Below, piece after piece: positions 26,755-34,049 of a stretch of DNA of 64,000 nt; within the stretch, counting starts at the first letter, position 1, and the number at the start of each line of letters is the position of its first letter. A program made the translations under genes and the position numbers. The stretch is from Streptomyces rugosispiralis (GTDB taxonomy: Bacteria; Actinomycetota; Actinomycetes; Streptomycetales; Streptomycetaceae). Below the pieces are notes generated by a model. That model saw only the letters and a list, made by a program, of their open reading frames with translations, did not search any database and had not been told where the DNA came from. Location: NCBI RefSeq assembly GCF_024505145.1, contig NZ_JANIAA010000013.1, positions 141,383-205,382 of the forward strand. Reading direction: 5' to 3'.

Positions 26755-27246
26755 ATGAATGACCGGTTCATCCCTCCCATCCAGGCGCTGCCGGATGGCG
26801 ACGCCGAAGTCCGCCTGGTGCTCCATCTGCCCTGGGAAGTGGTCGCCGCCCTGGGCCAGGAGGCCGGCCGGCTGGCGGCCCAGACACAGCGGCCGGTGAG
26901 CCTCGACGAGGCGGTCAGCCATCGACTCCGCCATGGGACCGCCCAGACCATCGGCGTCCACGCCAAACCGGAGCGGGAGCGGACCCAGCCCGCGCCCACC
27001 GCGCCCCACACCTCGCCCCCGCTGGCCGCCCGCTCCCCCGGTGAGCAGGCCCGGCAGGCGATCGAGAAGATCAACGGCTCGGCGCATCCGCACAACGGCA
27101 CCGCGAACGGCTCCGGCGAGTCCACGGGACCGCAGCACACCACCGGCGCCCCGGATCCGGCCCCGCCCGATGCCCGGGGCATCCTGGAGCGCCCGACGCG
27201 TGCCACCGGAACCGTGAACGGCACCGCGACGGAGATGCCGAGATAG
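26755..27246 (+). CDS. Hypothetical protein with disordered C-terminal half
   Basis: A 163-residue protein I do not recognise. The first 65 residues look folded (VRLVLHLPWEVVAALGQEAGRLAA, then SLDEAVSHRLRH), possibly a small helical or ribbon-helix-helix-like unit. The rest is low-complexity, rich in Pro, Thr, Gly, Asn and His. GGAGG lies nine bases before the ATG, which supports it as a real gene. It stands immediately upstream of a decayed sensor kinase, with 36 bases between, and may once have been co-transcribed with it. Confidence 0.65.
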   Translation: MNDRFIPPIQALPDGDAEVRLVLHLPWEVVAALGQEAGRLAAQTQRPVSLDEAVSHRLRHGTAQTIGVHAKPERERTQPAPTAPHTSPPLAARSPGEQARQAIEKINGSAHPHNGTANGSGESTGPQHTTGAPDPAPPDARGILERPTRATGTVNGTATEMPR

Positions 27247-27282
27247 CACCGGACCCCGGTCCTCCAGCAGCAGCCCCGCTGG

Positions 27283-28069
27283 GTGATGCGGCTCTCCCTC
27301 GGCGCGGCCGCCGTCCTCATCATCGCGGCGGCGCTGAACACCGGCGTCCGGCGGGCGCGGCTGGCGGCCCTGTGCGGGCTCGCGCTCATCCTCGCCGTGT
27401 CACAACTGGTCCGCATGGCCAAAGAGCCGCTCCTCAACGGCTTGAACATCGTGCCTCTCCTGCTGATCGGCTGCGCCGCCATGCTGGGCCGCGGCGCGGT
27501 GGCGCGCAGCCGTGGTCTCGCGCGGGAGCGGGCCCAGGCTCGCAGCGACGGCGAACAGCGAGAACGGCGGCGCTGGGCACGTGAGTTGCACGACGAGACG
27601 CTTCAGGAACTGGTCGCCGTCCAGATCGTGCTGTCCACCGCCGCCGGGAGTGGCGAGTCCGCCGCCATGAAGGAGGCCATCGACCAGGCGCGCGGCTTGA
27701 TCGCGAACCAGATCACCTCGCTGCGGCACCTGATCGTGGAAATGCGGCCCTTCGCCCTCGACCAACTCGGCCTCGCGCCCGCCCTCGAGACCCTGTGCGA
27801 GCCGCCTGCTCGTGGAACTCGACAGCGACGATCACGCGATCAGTGGGGTGGTCAGGGACAACGGCCGCGGAATGGCCCGTCCGTCTGCCACACCGGTCAG
27901 CCGCCCCGCGCTCCGCACGGTGGTCTCCACGGGTACCGGCCTGTCGGCCATGCGCGAGCGCGGCCACCTGCTGAACGGACACCTCACCGTGGGTTCCACC
28001 CCCGGTGAGGGAACCCGGGTCTCCCTCCTGATACCCCGCCACACCAGGCGAGGCTCCAGGGCCACGTAG
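27283..28069 (+). pseudogene. NarL-type sensor histidine kinase, internally deleted
   Basis: The first frame (27283 on) encodes two hydrophobic spans and a HisKA_3 dimerisation domain with the phospho-acceptor box RRRWARELHDETLQELVAV and MRPFALDQLGLAPALETLCE. The reading then jumps: from about 27812 a second frame carries the end of the HATPase domain (VRDNGRG, GTGLSAMRERG, STPGEGTRVSLLIP). The part between, about 50 residues with the ATP-binding N-box, is missing and the frames do not match. This is a deletion plus frameshift at about 27795-27812. No cognate LuxR-type response regulator follows, so the two-component system is dead. Confidence 0.85.
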
Positions 28070-28288
28070 CCGTCGCCCTTTATGGACACCCCACAATCCG
28101 GCACACCGTCCGGGTACGCGAAAAGTGACACACCTCGGCCGCTTTCTCCGGACACTCGTCCGCCGTCCCGCACATCGTGCAACTATGGCCGGGCGATATC
28201 CGGCTGATCGATGGGGAAGATCCTCGCTCCCCTCGTCGTTGCTGCCTCGCATAAGGATTCGATGCGCGTGACAGGAGTGGAACACCGT

Positions 28289-29743
28289 ATGCCCAGCCCT
28301 TCCACCGCCCAGCCGACCGCCCAGATCGGCGTCACCGGGCTCGCCGTCATGGGGAGCAACCTCGCCCGCAACTTCGCCCGGCACGGGCACACCGTCGCCC
28401 TCCACAACCGCACGTTCGCCAAGACCAAGGCGCTGATGGAGGAGCACGGCCACGAGGGGAACTTCGTGCCGGCCGAGAGCGCCGAGGAGTTCGTCGCCTC
28501 GCTGCAGCGGCCCCGGCGGCTGATCATCATGGTCAAGGCGGGTGCGCCCACCGACGCCGTCATCGAGGAGTTCGCACCCCTCCTCGAAGAGGGCGACGTG
28601 ATCATCGACGGGGGCAACGCCCACTTCGAGGACACCCGGCGCCGGGAGAAGTCCCTGCGCGAGCGCGGGCTGCACTTCGTGGGCACCGGCATCTCCGGCG
28701 GCGAGGAGGGCGCCCTCAACGGGCCCAGCATCATGCCCGGCGGATCGGTGGAATCCTACAAGTCGCTCGGCCCGCTGCTGGAGTCCATCTCCGCCAAGGT
28801 GGACGGCACCCCGTGCTGCACCCACATCGGCCCGGACGGCGCCGGCCACTTCGTGAAGATGGTGCACAACGGCATCGAGTACGCCGACATGCAGCTCATC
28901 GCCGAGTCGTACGACCTGCTGCGGCGGGCGCTGGGGATGTCGCCGGGTGAGATCGCGGAGGTGTTCCGCACCTGGAACGGCGGCCGTCTGGAGTCGTATC
29001 TGATCGAGATCACCGCCGAGGTGCTCGGGCACACCGACGCCGCCACCGGCAAGCCGTTCGTGGACGTCGTGCAGGACCAGGCCGAGCAGAAGGGCACCGG
29101 CCGCTGGACCGTGCAGACCGCGCTGGACCTGGGCGTGCCGGTGAGCGGGATCGCCGAGGCGGTGTTCGCCCGTTCGCTGTCCGGCCACGCGGATCTGCGG
29201 GACGCCTCGCAGGGGCTGCCGGGGCCGTCCGGCAAGGGGCTCACGGGGGCCGCCGCGGAGCGGTTCGCCGACGATGTCGAGCAGGCGCTGTACGCCTCGA
29301 AGATCGTGGCGTACGCGCAGGGCATCCACCAGATCGAGGCGGGCAGCCAGGAGTACGGCTGGGACATCGACCCGGGGGCGGTCGCGCGGATCTGGCGCGG
29401 CGGCTGCATCATCCGGGCGCGGTTCCTGAACCGGATCACCGAGGCGTACGCCAAGGACCGCAAGCCCGTCACGCTGCTGACCGACGGCCACTTCGCCGAG
29501 GCGCTGGGCGCGGCGCAGGACGCCTGGCGGCGGGTGGTGGCCACCTCGGTCGAGCTGGGCGTGCCGGCGCCGGGCTTCTCGGCGGCGCTGGCGTACTACG
29601 ACGCGCTGCGCTCGGAGCGGCTGCCGGCCGCGCTGGTCCAGGGGCAGCGGGACTTCTTCGGCGCGCACACCTACCGGCGGGTGGACCGCGAGGGTTCGTT
29701 CCACACGCTGTGGGGCGGCGACCGCGACGAGCGTACGGCCTGA
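28289..29743 (+). CDS. gndA: 6-phosphogluconate dehydrogenase, decarboxylating
   Basis: A 484-residue full-length enzyme of the oxidative pentose phosphate pathway: 6-phosphogluconate + NADP to ribulose 5-phosphate + CO2 + NADPH. The dinucleotide fold is GVTGLAVMGSNLARN followed by NRT, which favours NADP. Catalytic segments IIDGGNAHFEDTRRR, GTGISGGEEGALNGPSIMPGG and HFVKMVHNGIEYADMQLIAESY are intact, as is the C-terminal WRGGCIIRA and FFGAHTYRR. AGGAG lies 11 bases before the ATG. The last codons and stop lie inside a 29-bp tandem duplication. Confidence 0.96.
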   Translation: MPSPSTAQPTAQIGVTGLAVMGSNLARNFARHGHTVALHNRTFAKTKALMEEHGHEGNFVPAESAEEFVASLQRPRRLIIMVKAGAPTDAVIEEFAPLLEEGDVIIDGGNAHFEDTRRREKSLRERGLHFVGTGISGGEEGALNGPSIMPGGSVESYKSLGPLLESISAKVDGTPCCTHIGPDGAGHFVKMVHNGIEYADMQLIAESYDLLRRALGMSPGEIAEVFRTWNGGRLESYLIEITAEVLGHTDAATGKPFVDVVQDQAEQKGTGRWTVQTALDLGVPVSGIAEAVFARSLSGHADLRDASQGLPGPSGKGLTGAAAERFADDVEQALYASKIVAYAQGIHQIEAGSQEYGWDIDPGAVARIWRGGCIIRARFLNRITEAYAKDRKPVTLLTDGHFAEALGAAQDAWRRVVATSVELGVPAPGFSAALAYYDALRSERLPAALVQGQRDFFGAHTYRRVDREGSFHTLWGGDRDERTA

Positions 29744-29777
29744 GAGCCGACCGCGACGAGCGTACGGCCTGAGAGCC
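29720..29777. repeat. 29-bp tandem duplication across the gnd stop codon
   Basis: The same 29 bases occur at 29720-29748 and 29749-29777 without change. The first copy holds the last seven sense codons (DRDERTA) and stop of 6-phosphogluconate dehydrogenase; the second is non-coding. The exact identity points to a recent event. Confidence 0.9.
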
Positions 29778-29780
29778 GCG

Positions 29781-29812
29781 ACGGCCGTGCCCCCGCCCCG
29801 GGGCACGGCCGT
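29781..29812. terminator. Bidirectional terminator hairpin
   Basis: ACGGCCGTGCCCC, a 6-base loop and the perfect complement lie between the convergent 6-phosphogluconate dehydrogenase and MFS genes, just after the 29-bp duplication. Confidence 0.85.
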
Positions 29813-29840
29813 TGTGCCGCGTCGTATCGCGGCCGCGTCG

Positions 29841-31184
29841 TCAGGGCGTGTAGCGGCGGAAGGCGGGCACCGCGAGGGCGAGCCCGAGTGTGCTGACGGC
29901 CACCAGCAGCCCGCCCGCGGCGACCGCCGCACGGGCCCCGAGGAGCGAGCCCGCGGTGCCGTGCAGCAGATCGGCGACGCGCGGGCCGCCCGCCACCACC
30001 ACGGTGAACACGCCCTGCATCCGGCCGCGCATGTCGTCGGTGGCGGCCGCCTGGAGGATCGTGCCGCGGAAGACCATCGAGACCATGTCGGCCACGCCCG
30101 CGAGGGCGAGGAAGGCCACCGCCCACCACAGGTTGAGGCTGAGCCCGAATCCGGTGATGGCCACGCCCCAGGCCACCACGGCGGCGATGACCATCAGACC
30201 GTGGCGGCGGGCGCGGGAGAAGGTGCCGGACAGCAGACCGCCGGCCACCGCGCCGAGCGGGATCGCCGCGAACAGCAGGCCGAGCGCGAACCCCTCGCCC
30301 CAGGGTGCGTAGGTGTGCGAGGCGAGTTGGGGGAAGAGCGCGCGGGGCATGCCGAAGACCATGGCGATGATGTCCGCGAGGAAGGACATCAGCAGGATGC
30401 GGTTGGCGGCGATGTACCGGAAGCCGTCGGCCACGTCGCGCCATCCGCCGCGCCGCGCGCCACCCGCGCCGCCCTCGGTGAGGGGCGGCAGGGCGGGCAG
30501 CCGCCAGACGGCCCACAGGGTGGCGCACAGCGCCACGGCGTCGATGAGGTAGAGCGCGGGCAGGCCGAGGACGGGGATCAGGGCGCCCGCGAGCAGCGGG
30601 CCGAGGATCATACCCGTCTGGGCGACGGTGGACTGCAGGGCGCCCGCGGCGGGCAGTTCGTCGGCGGGGACGAGACGGGCCACGGAGGCGCTGCGGGCCG
30701 GGGAGTTCATACCGAAGAAGCCCTGCTGGGCGGCGAGCAGCACCATGAGCACCGCCACCGAGTCCAGACCGGCGAAGGACTGCGCCCAGAACAGCACCGA
30801 GGTGACGGCGATGCCGACATTGGTGACGAGCATCAGGGTGCGCCGGTCCATCCGGTCGGCGACCACTCCGCCCCACAGCGCGAAGACCACCAGCGGGAGG
30901 AGCCCGGCGAAGCTGGCATAGCCGACCCACGCCGACGAACCGGTGATGTCGTAGATCTGCTTGGGCACGGCGACGGCGGTCAGCTGGCTGCCGATGGCGG
31001 TGACGGTGGTGGAGCTCCACAGCCGGCGGAAGGGGCGGTGGCGCAGCGGCCGGGTGTCCATCACCCAGCGGCGCCAGCCGGGTCTCGGCGGCGGGGCGGG
31101 GGCGACGTCCCCGGCGCCAAGGATCACGTCATCGCCGGCGGCGGTGGGTTCTATGTCGTCGTCGCTGCTTCGAGCGGTCTCCAC
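29841..31184 (-). CDS. MFS transporter, EntS-like (MFS_3) type
   Basis: A 12-span major facilitator of about 447 residues. LWSSTTVTAIGSQLTAVAVPKQIYDITGSSAWVG opens span 1, followed by GGVVADRMDRRTLML and PARSASVARLVPADELPAAGAL, the usual pattern of the enterobactin-exporter-like MFS_3 group. Its cargo is unknown. The GTG at 31184 has GGAGGA twelve bases upstream; the in-frame ATG at 31211 lacks a ribosome site but would add nine residues. It lies less than 80 bases downstream of the XdhC-type gene on the same strand, so it may share its transcript. Confidence 0.82.
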   Translation of the reverse strand: METARSSDDDIEPTAAGDDVILGAGDVAPAPPPRPGWRRWVMDTRPLRHRPFRRLWSSTTVTAIGSQLTAVAVPKQIYDITGSSAWVGYASFAGLLPLVVFALWGGVVADRMDRRTLMLVTNVGIAVTSVLFWAQSFAGLDSVAVLMVLLAAQQGFFGMNSPARSASVARLVPADELPAAGALQSTVAQTGMILGPLLAGALIPVLGLPALYLIDAVALCATLWAVWRLPALPPLTEGGAGGARRGGWRDVADGFRYIAANRILLMSFLADIIAMVFGMPRALFPQLASHTYAPWGEGFALGLLFAAIPLGAVAGGLLSGTFSRARRHGLMVIAAVVAWGVAITGFGLSLNLWWAVAFLALAGVADMVSMVFRGTILQAAATDDMRGRMQGVFTVVVAGGPRVADLLHGTAGSLLGARAAVAAGGLLVAVSTLGLALAVPAFRRYTP

Positions 31185-31261
31185 GGCTGGTTCGATTCCT
31201 CCTACATCCATTCGGGCCGGGAACCATTGTGACGATCCCCGGCCCGGGCCGTGGCCCCGTC

Positions 31262-32413
31262 TCAGCCTCCGGCCGCGGGCCGCATCGGCTCCTGACCGTG
31301 GATGCTGCCGCTGAGGGAGGCCAGCCGGGTGCCGCTGCCGCCCCAGCGGTCGGCGATGATCTCGGCCGCGATGCTGACGGCGGTCTCCTCCGGGGTGCGG
31401 GCGCCGAGGTCCAGGCCGATCGGCGAGGCGAGCCTGGCCAGCGCCTCCTCGCCGACGCCGGTGGCGCGCAGCCGGCGGAGCCGGTCGTCGTGGGTGCGGC
31501 GGGAGCCCATGGCGCCCACGTAGGCCAGCGGCAGGCGCAGGGCGACGTCCAGCAGCGGCACATCGAACTTGGGGTCGTGGGTGAGCACACAGACCACCGT
31601 GCGTTCGTCGATCCGGCCCGCCTCGGCCTCGGTGCGCAGATAGCGGTGCGGCCAGTCGGTCACCACCTCGTGTGCCTCGGGGAAGCGGCGCGGGGTGGCG
31701 AAGACGGGCCGGGCGTCGCACACGGTGACGTGGTAGCCGAGGTACGCGCCGATCCGGGCCATGGCCGCCGCGAAGTCCACGGCGCCGAAGACCAGCATCC
31801 GCGGCGGGGTGGCGTGGACCGAGACGAACAGGGTGAGTTCCTCGTCCATGCGGACGCCGTCGTAGCCGTAGGCCAGGGTTTCGGTGCGCCCGCCGGCCAG
31901 CAGTCCGCGCGCGTCCTCGGCGACGGCCGCGTCCAGCCGCCCGGAGCCGAGGGAGCCCGAGGTGCCCTCGGGCCGTACGACCAGCCGGCGGCCCAGCCGT
32001 CCCTCCGGGTCGGGCCCGTCGACGGCCACGCAGATCACCTCGGCCACCGGCTCTCCGGCGGCCACCGCCTCGGCCACCTCGCCCAGTTCGGGGAAGCCCC
32101 CGGGGTCGATCCGCTCCACATAGACATCGATGATCCCGCCGCAGGTCAGCCCGACCGCGAAGGCGTCGTCGTCGCTGACGCCATAGCGCTCCAGCACGGG
32201 GCTGCCGCTGTCGGTCACCTCCTGGGCCAGTTCATAGACGGCGCCCTCGACACAGCCGCCGGAGACGCTGCCGATCGCCGCGCCATCGGGCCCGACCAGC
32301 ATGGACGTCCCGGGCGGCAGCGGCGAGGAATGCCAGGTCGCCACCACCGTGGCACGGGCGAACGGCTCGCCCTCGCCCCACCATCGGTGCATCTGCGCTA
32401 CGACGTCCCGCAT
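31262..32413 (-). CDS. XdhC/CoxI-family molybdenum-cofactor insertion protein (PaoD-like)
   Basis: A 383-residue maturation factor. The N-terminal XdhC/CoxI domain has ATWHSSPLPPGTSMLVGPDG, GSVSGGCVEGAVYE and GLTCGGIIDVYVE; the C-terminal Rossmann-like domain has LVFGAVDFAAAMARIGAYLGYHVTVCDARP and YVGAMGSRRTHDDR. Family members bind Moco, promote its sulfuration and insert it into xanthine-dehydrogenase-type enzymes. It is divergent from the oxidoreductase operon it presumably serves. The ATG at 32413 is preferred (GAGGAG 11 bases upstream); an ATG three codons earlier sits too close to that site. Confidence 0.9.
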   Translation of the reverse strand: MRDVVAQMHRWWGEGEPFARATVVATWHSSPLPPGTSMLVGPDGAAIGSVSGGCVEGAVYELAQEVTDSGSPVLERYGVSDDDAFAVGLTCGGIIDVYVERIDPGGFPELGEVAEAVAAGEPVAEVICVAVDGPDPEGRLGRRLVVRPEGTSGSLGSGRLDAAVAEDARGLLAGGRTETLAYGYDGVRMDEELTLFVSVHATPPRMLVFGAVDFAAAMARIGAYLGYHVTVCDARPVFATPRRFPEAHEVVTDWPHRYLRTEAEAGRIDERTVVCVLTHDPKFDVPLLDVALRLPLAYVGAMGSRRTHDDRLRRLRATGVGEEALARLASPIGLDLGARTPEETAVSIAAEIIADRWGGSGTRLASLSGSIHGQEPMRPAAGG

Positions 32414-32443
32414 CGAATTCATATCTCCTCGCCACGGATGTAA

Positions 32444-32472
32444 GAGGTTGATACATTCAATGTATGAGCCTC
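32444..32472. promoter_or_regulatory. 29-bp dyad operator overlapping the pao start
   Basis: The symmetric pattern GAGG-N3-ATACATT-C-AATGTAT-N3-CCTC is centred on base 32458. TACATT (32452-32457) can act as -10 box with transcription starting at the ATG of the small subunit (32464), so the dyad would cover -10, start site and start codon. The TetR regulator at the operon's end is the natural candidate to bind it. Symmetry is seen directly; the binding protein is inferred. Confidence 0.72.
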
Positions 32473-33051
32473 TCACATCACTCACCGAGTAGCGACATCA
32501 CCTTGCGGATCAACGGCACGTCCCACTCCCTGACCATCGACAACCGGTCCACCCTGCTCGATGTGCTCCGCGAGCGACTGGGGCTCACGGGCACCAAGAA
32601 GGGCTGTGACCACGGTCAGTGCGGGGCCTGCACGGTGCTGGTGGACGGTGAGCGAGTGAACAGCTGCCTGATGTTCGCGGTGACCGCCGATGACCGCGAG
32701 ATCGTCTCCATCGAGGGCGTGGCGGCGCTGTCGGACGGCGGCGAGCTGCACCCGGTGCAGCGCGCCTTCCTCGACCACGACGGGCTCCAGTGCGGCTATT
32801 GCACCCCGGGCCAGATCTGCTCCGCCATCGGGGCGCTGGGCGAGGCCGGGCGCGGCTGGCCCAGCCATGTCACCGAGGACACCGCCACCGGGGTGGCCGA
32901 TGTCTCCGCGCTGGACGCGCGGGAGGTGCGTGAGCGGATGAGCGGCAACCTGTGCCGCTGCGGCGCGTACAACGGGATCGTCGAGGCCGTACTGGAGGCC
33001 GCGGGCGCCCAAGGTGCCCAGGACACGGCCACTGCCGGAGGCGCCCGATGA
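32464..33051 (+). CDS. paoA: Aldehyde oxidoreductase [2Fe-2S] subunit (PaoA-like)
   Basis: A 195-residue small subunit of the xanthine oxidase family. The plant-type [2Fe-2S] cluster is bound by GCDHGQCGACTVL with a further Cys in VNSCL; the second cluster by QCGYCTPGQICS and CRCGAYNG. It carries electrons from the molybdenum centre to the FAD subunit. I see no Tat signal, so the complex may be cytoplasmic, unlike periplasmic E. coli PaoABC. No ribosome site precedes the ATG, which lies inside a palindrome and may be a leaderless start. The stop overlaps the next start by ATGA. Confidence 0.92.
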   Translation: MSLSHHSPSSDITLRINGTSHSLTIDNRSTLLDVLRERLGLTGTKKGCDHGQCGACTVLVDGERVNSCLMFAVTADDREIVSIEGVAALSDGGELHPVQRAFLDHDGLQCGYCTPGQICSAIGALGEAGRGWPSHVTEDTATGVADVSALDAREVRERMSGNLCRCGAYNGIVEAVLEAAGAQGAQDTATAGGAR

Positions 33052-34049
33052 AGGAGTTCGCCTACGCCCGCGCGGGCGACGCCGCCGAGGCGGCCGCGCT
33101 GATCGCCCAGCGCCCCGATGCCACGTATCTCGGCGGTGGCACCAATCTGGTGGACCTGATGAAGCTCGGTGTCACCGGCCCGGGGCTGCTCATCGACGTC
33201 TCCCGGCTGCCGTACGACCGGATCGAGCACCGCGCGGACGGCTCCGTGCTCATCGGCGCCACCGTGCGCAACGGCGCGCTGGCGGGAGATCCGGGCATCC
33301 GCGAGCGTTTCCCGCTGCTGTCCCAGGCGCTGCTGGCGGGGGCGTCCGGGCAGCTGCGCACGGTCGCCACGGTGGGTGGCAATCTGCTGCAGCGCACCCG
33401 CTGCGGGTACTTCCAGGACGTGTCCAAGCCGTGCAACAAGCGCGAACCTGGCACCGGGTGTCCGGCGATCCGGGGCGCGCACCGGGATCTGGCCGTGCTG
33501 GGCACCTCCGACCACTGCGTGGCCTCCCACCCGTCCGACATGGCGGTGGCGCTGGTGGCGCTCGACGCGGTGGCACATGTGCGGTCGGTGGACGGCGGTA
33601 CGCGCGCCGTTCCGGTGGCGGAGCTGTATCTGCTCCCCGGTGACACACCGCACCGGGAGACCGTCCTGGACCGCGGCGACCTCATCACCGCCGTGGAGCT
33701 GCCCCCGCCGCCGCACGGTGCCCGGATGCGCTACCGCAAGGTGCGCGACCGCTGGTCGTACGCCTTCGCGCTGGTGAGTGTCGCCACCGCGGTGTCCGTC
33801 GCCGAGGACGGCTCGCTGCGGGATGTGCGGATCGCGCTCGGCGGGGTGGCGCCGCGGCCGTGGCGCGCCCGGATCGCCGAGGAGCGGCTGCGCGGCGCCC
33901 GGCCGGACGAGGAGACGCTGCGCGAGGCGGCGCGGGCGGAGCTGGCCGAGGCGCGGCCGCTGCCCGACAACGCCTTCAAGGTCGACCTGGCCACTGATCT
34001 GATCGTCGCGGGCGTCCGCGACCTCGTCGCGAGGAGGGATCGCGCATGA
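33048..34049 (+). CDS. paoB: Aldehyde oxidoreductase FAD/[4Fe-4S] subunit (PaoB-like)
   Basis: A 333-residue medium subunit. The FAD-binding segments YLGGGTNLVDLMKLG and ATVGGNLLQRTRC are present. The extra cysteine pattern C119, C129, C138 and C157 (RCGYFQDVSKPCNKREPGTGC, then SDHC) is the mark of subunits with an additional [4Fe-4S] cluster, as in PaoB and 4-hydroxybenzoyl-CoA reductase, and is absent from ordinary xanthine dehydrogenases. The C-terminal CO-dehydrogenase flavoprotein domain follows. It overlaps both neighbours by ATGA. Confidence 0.93.
   Translation: MKEFAYARAGDAAEAAALIAQRPDATYLGGGTNLVDLMKLGVTGPGLLIDVSRLPYDRIEHRADGSVLIGATVRNGALAGDPGIRERFPLLSQALLAGASGQLRTVATVGGNLLQRTRCGYFQDVSKPCNKREPGTGCPAIRGAHRDLAVLGTSDHCVASHPSDMAVALVALDAVAHVRSVDGGTRAVPVAELYLLPGDTPHRETVLDRGDLITAVELPPPPHGARMRYRKVRDRWSYAFALVSVATAVSVAEDGSLRDVRIALGGVAPRPWRARIAEERLRGARPDEETLREAARAELAEARPLPDNAFKVDLATDLIVAGVRDLVARRDRA

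Noticed and set aside
31184..31211. tRNA-like T-loop sequence GGTTCGATTCC
   Set aside because: The flanking five bases do not pair as a T-stem and no acceptor, D or anticodon arm fits upstream; the DNA encodes the start of the MFS protein.
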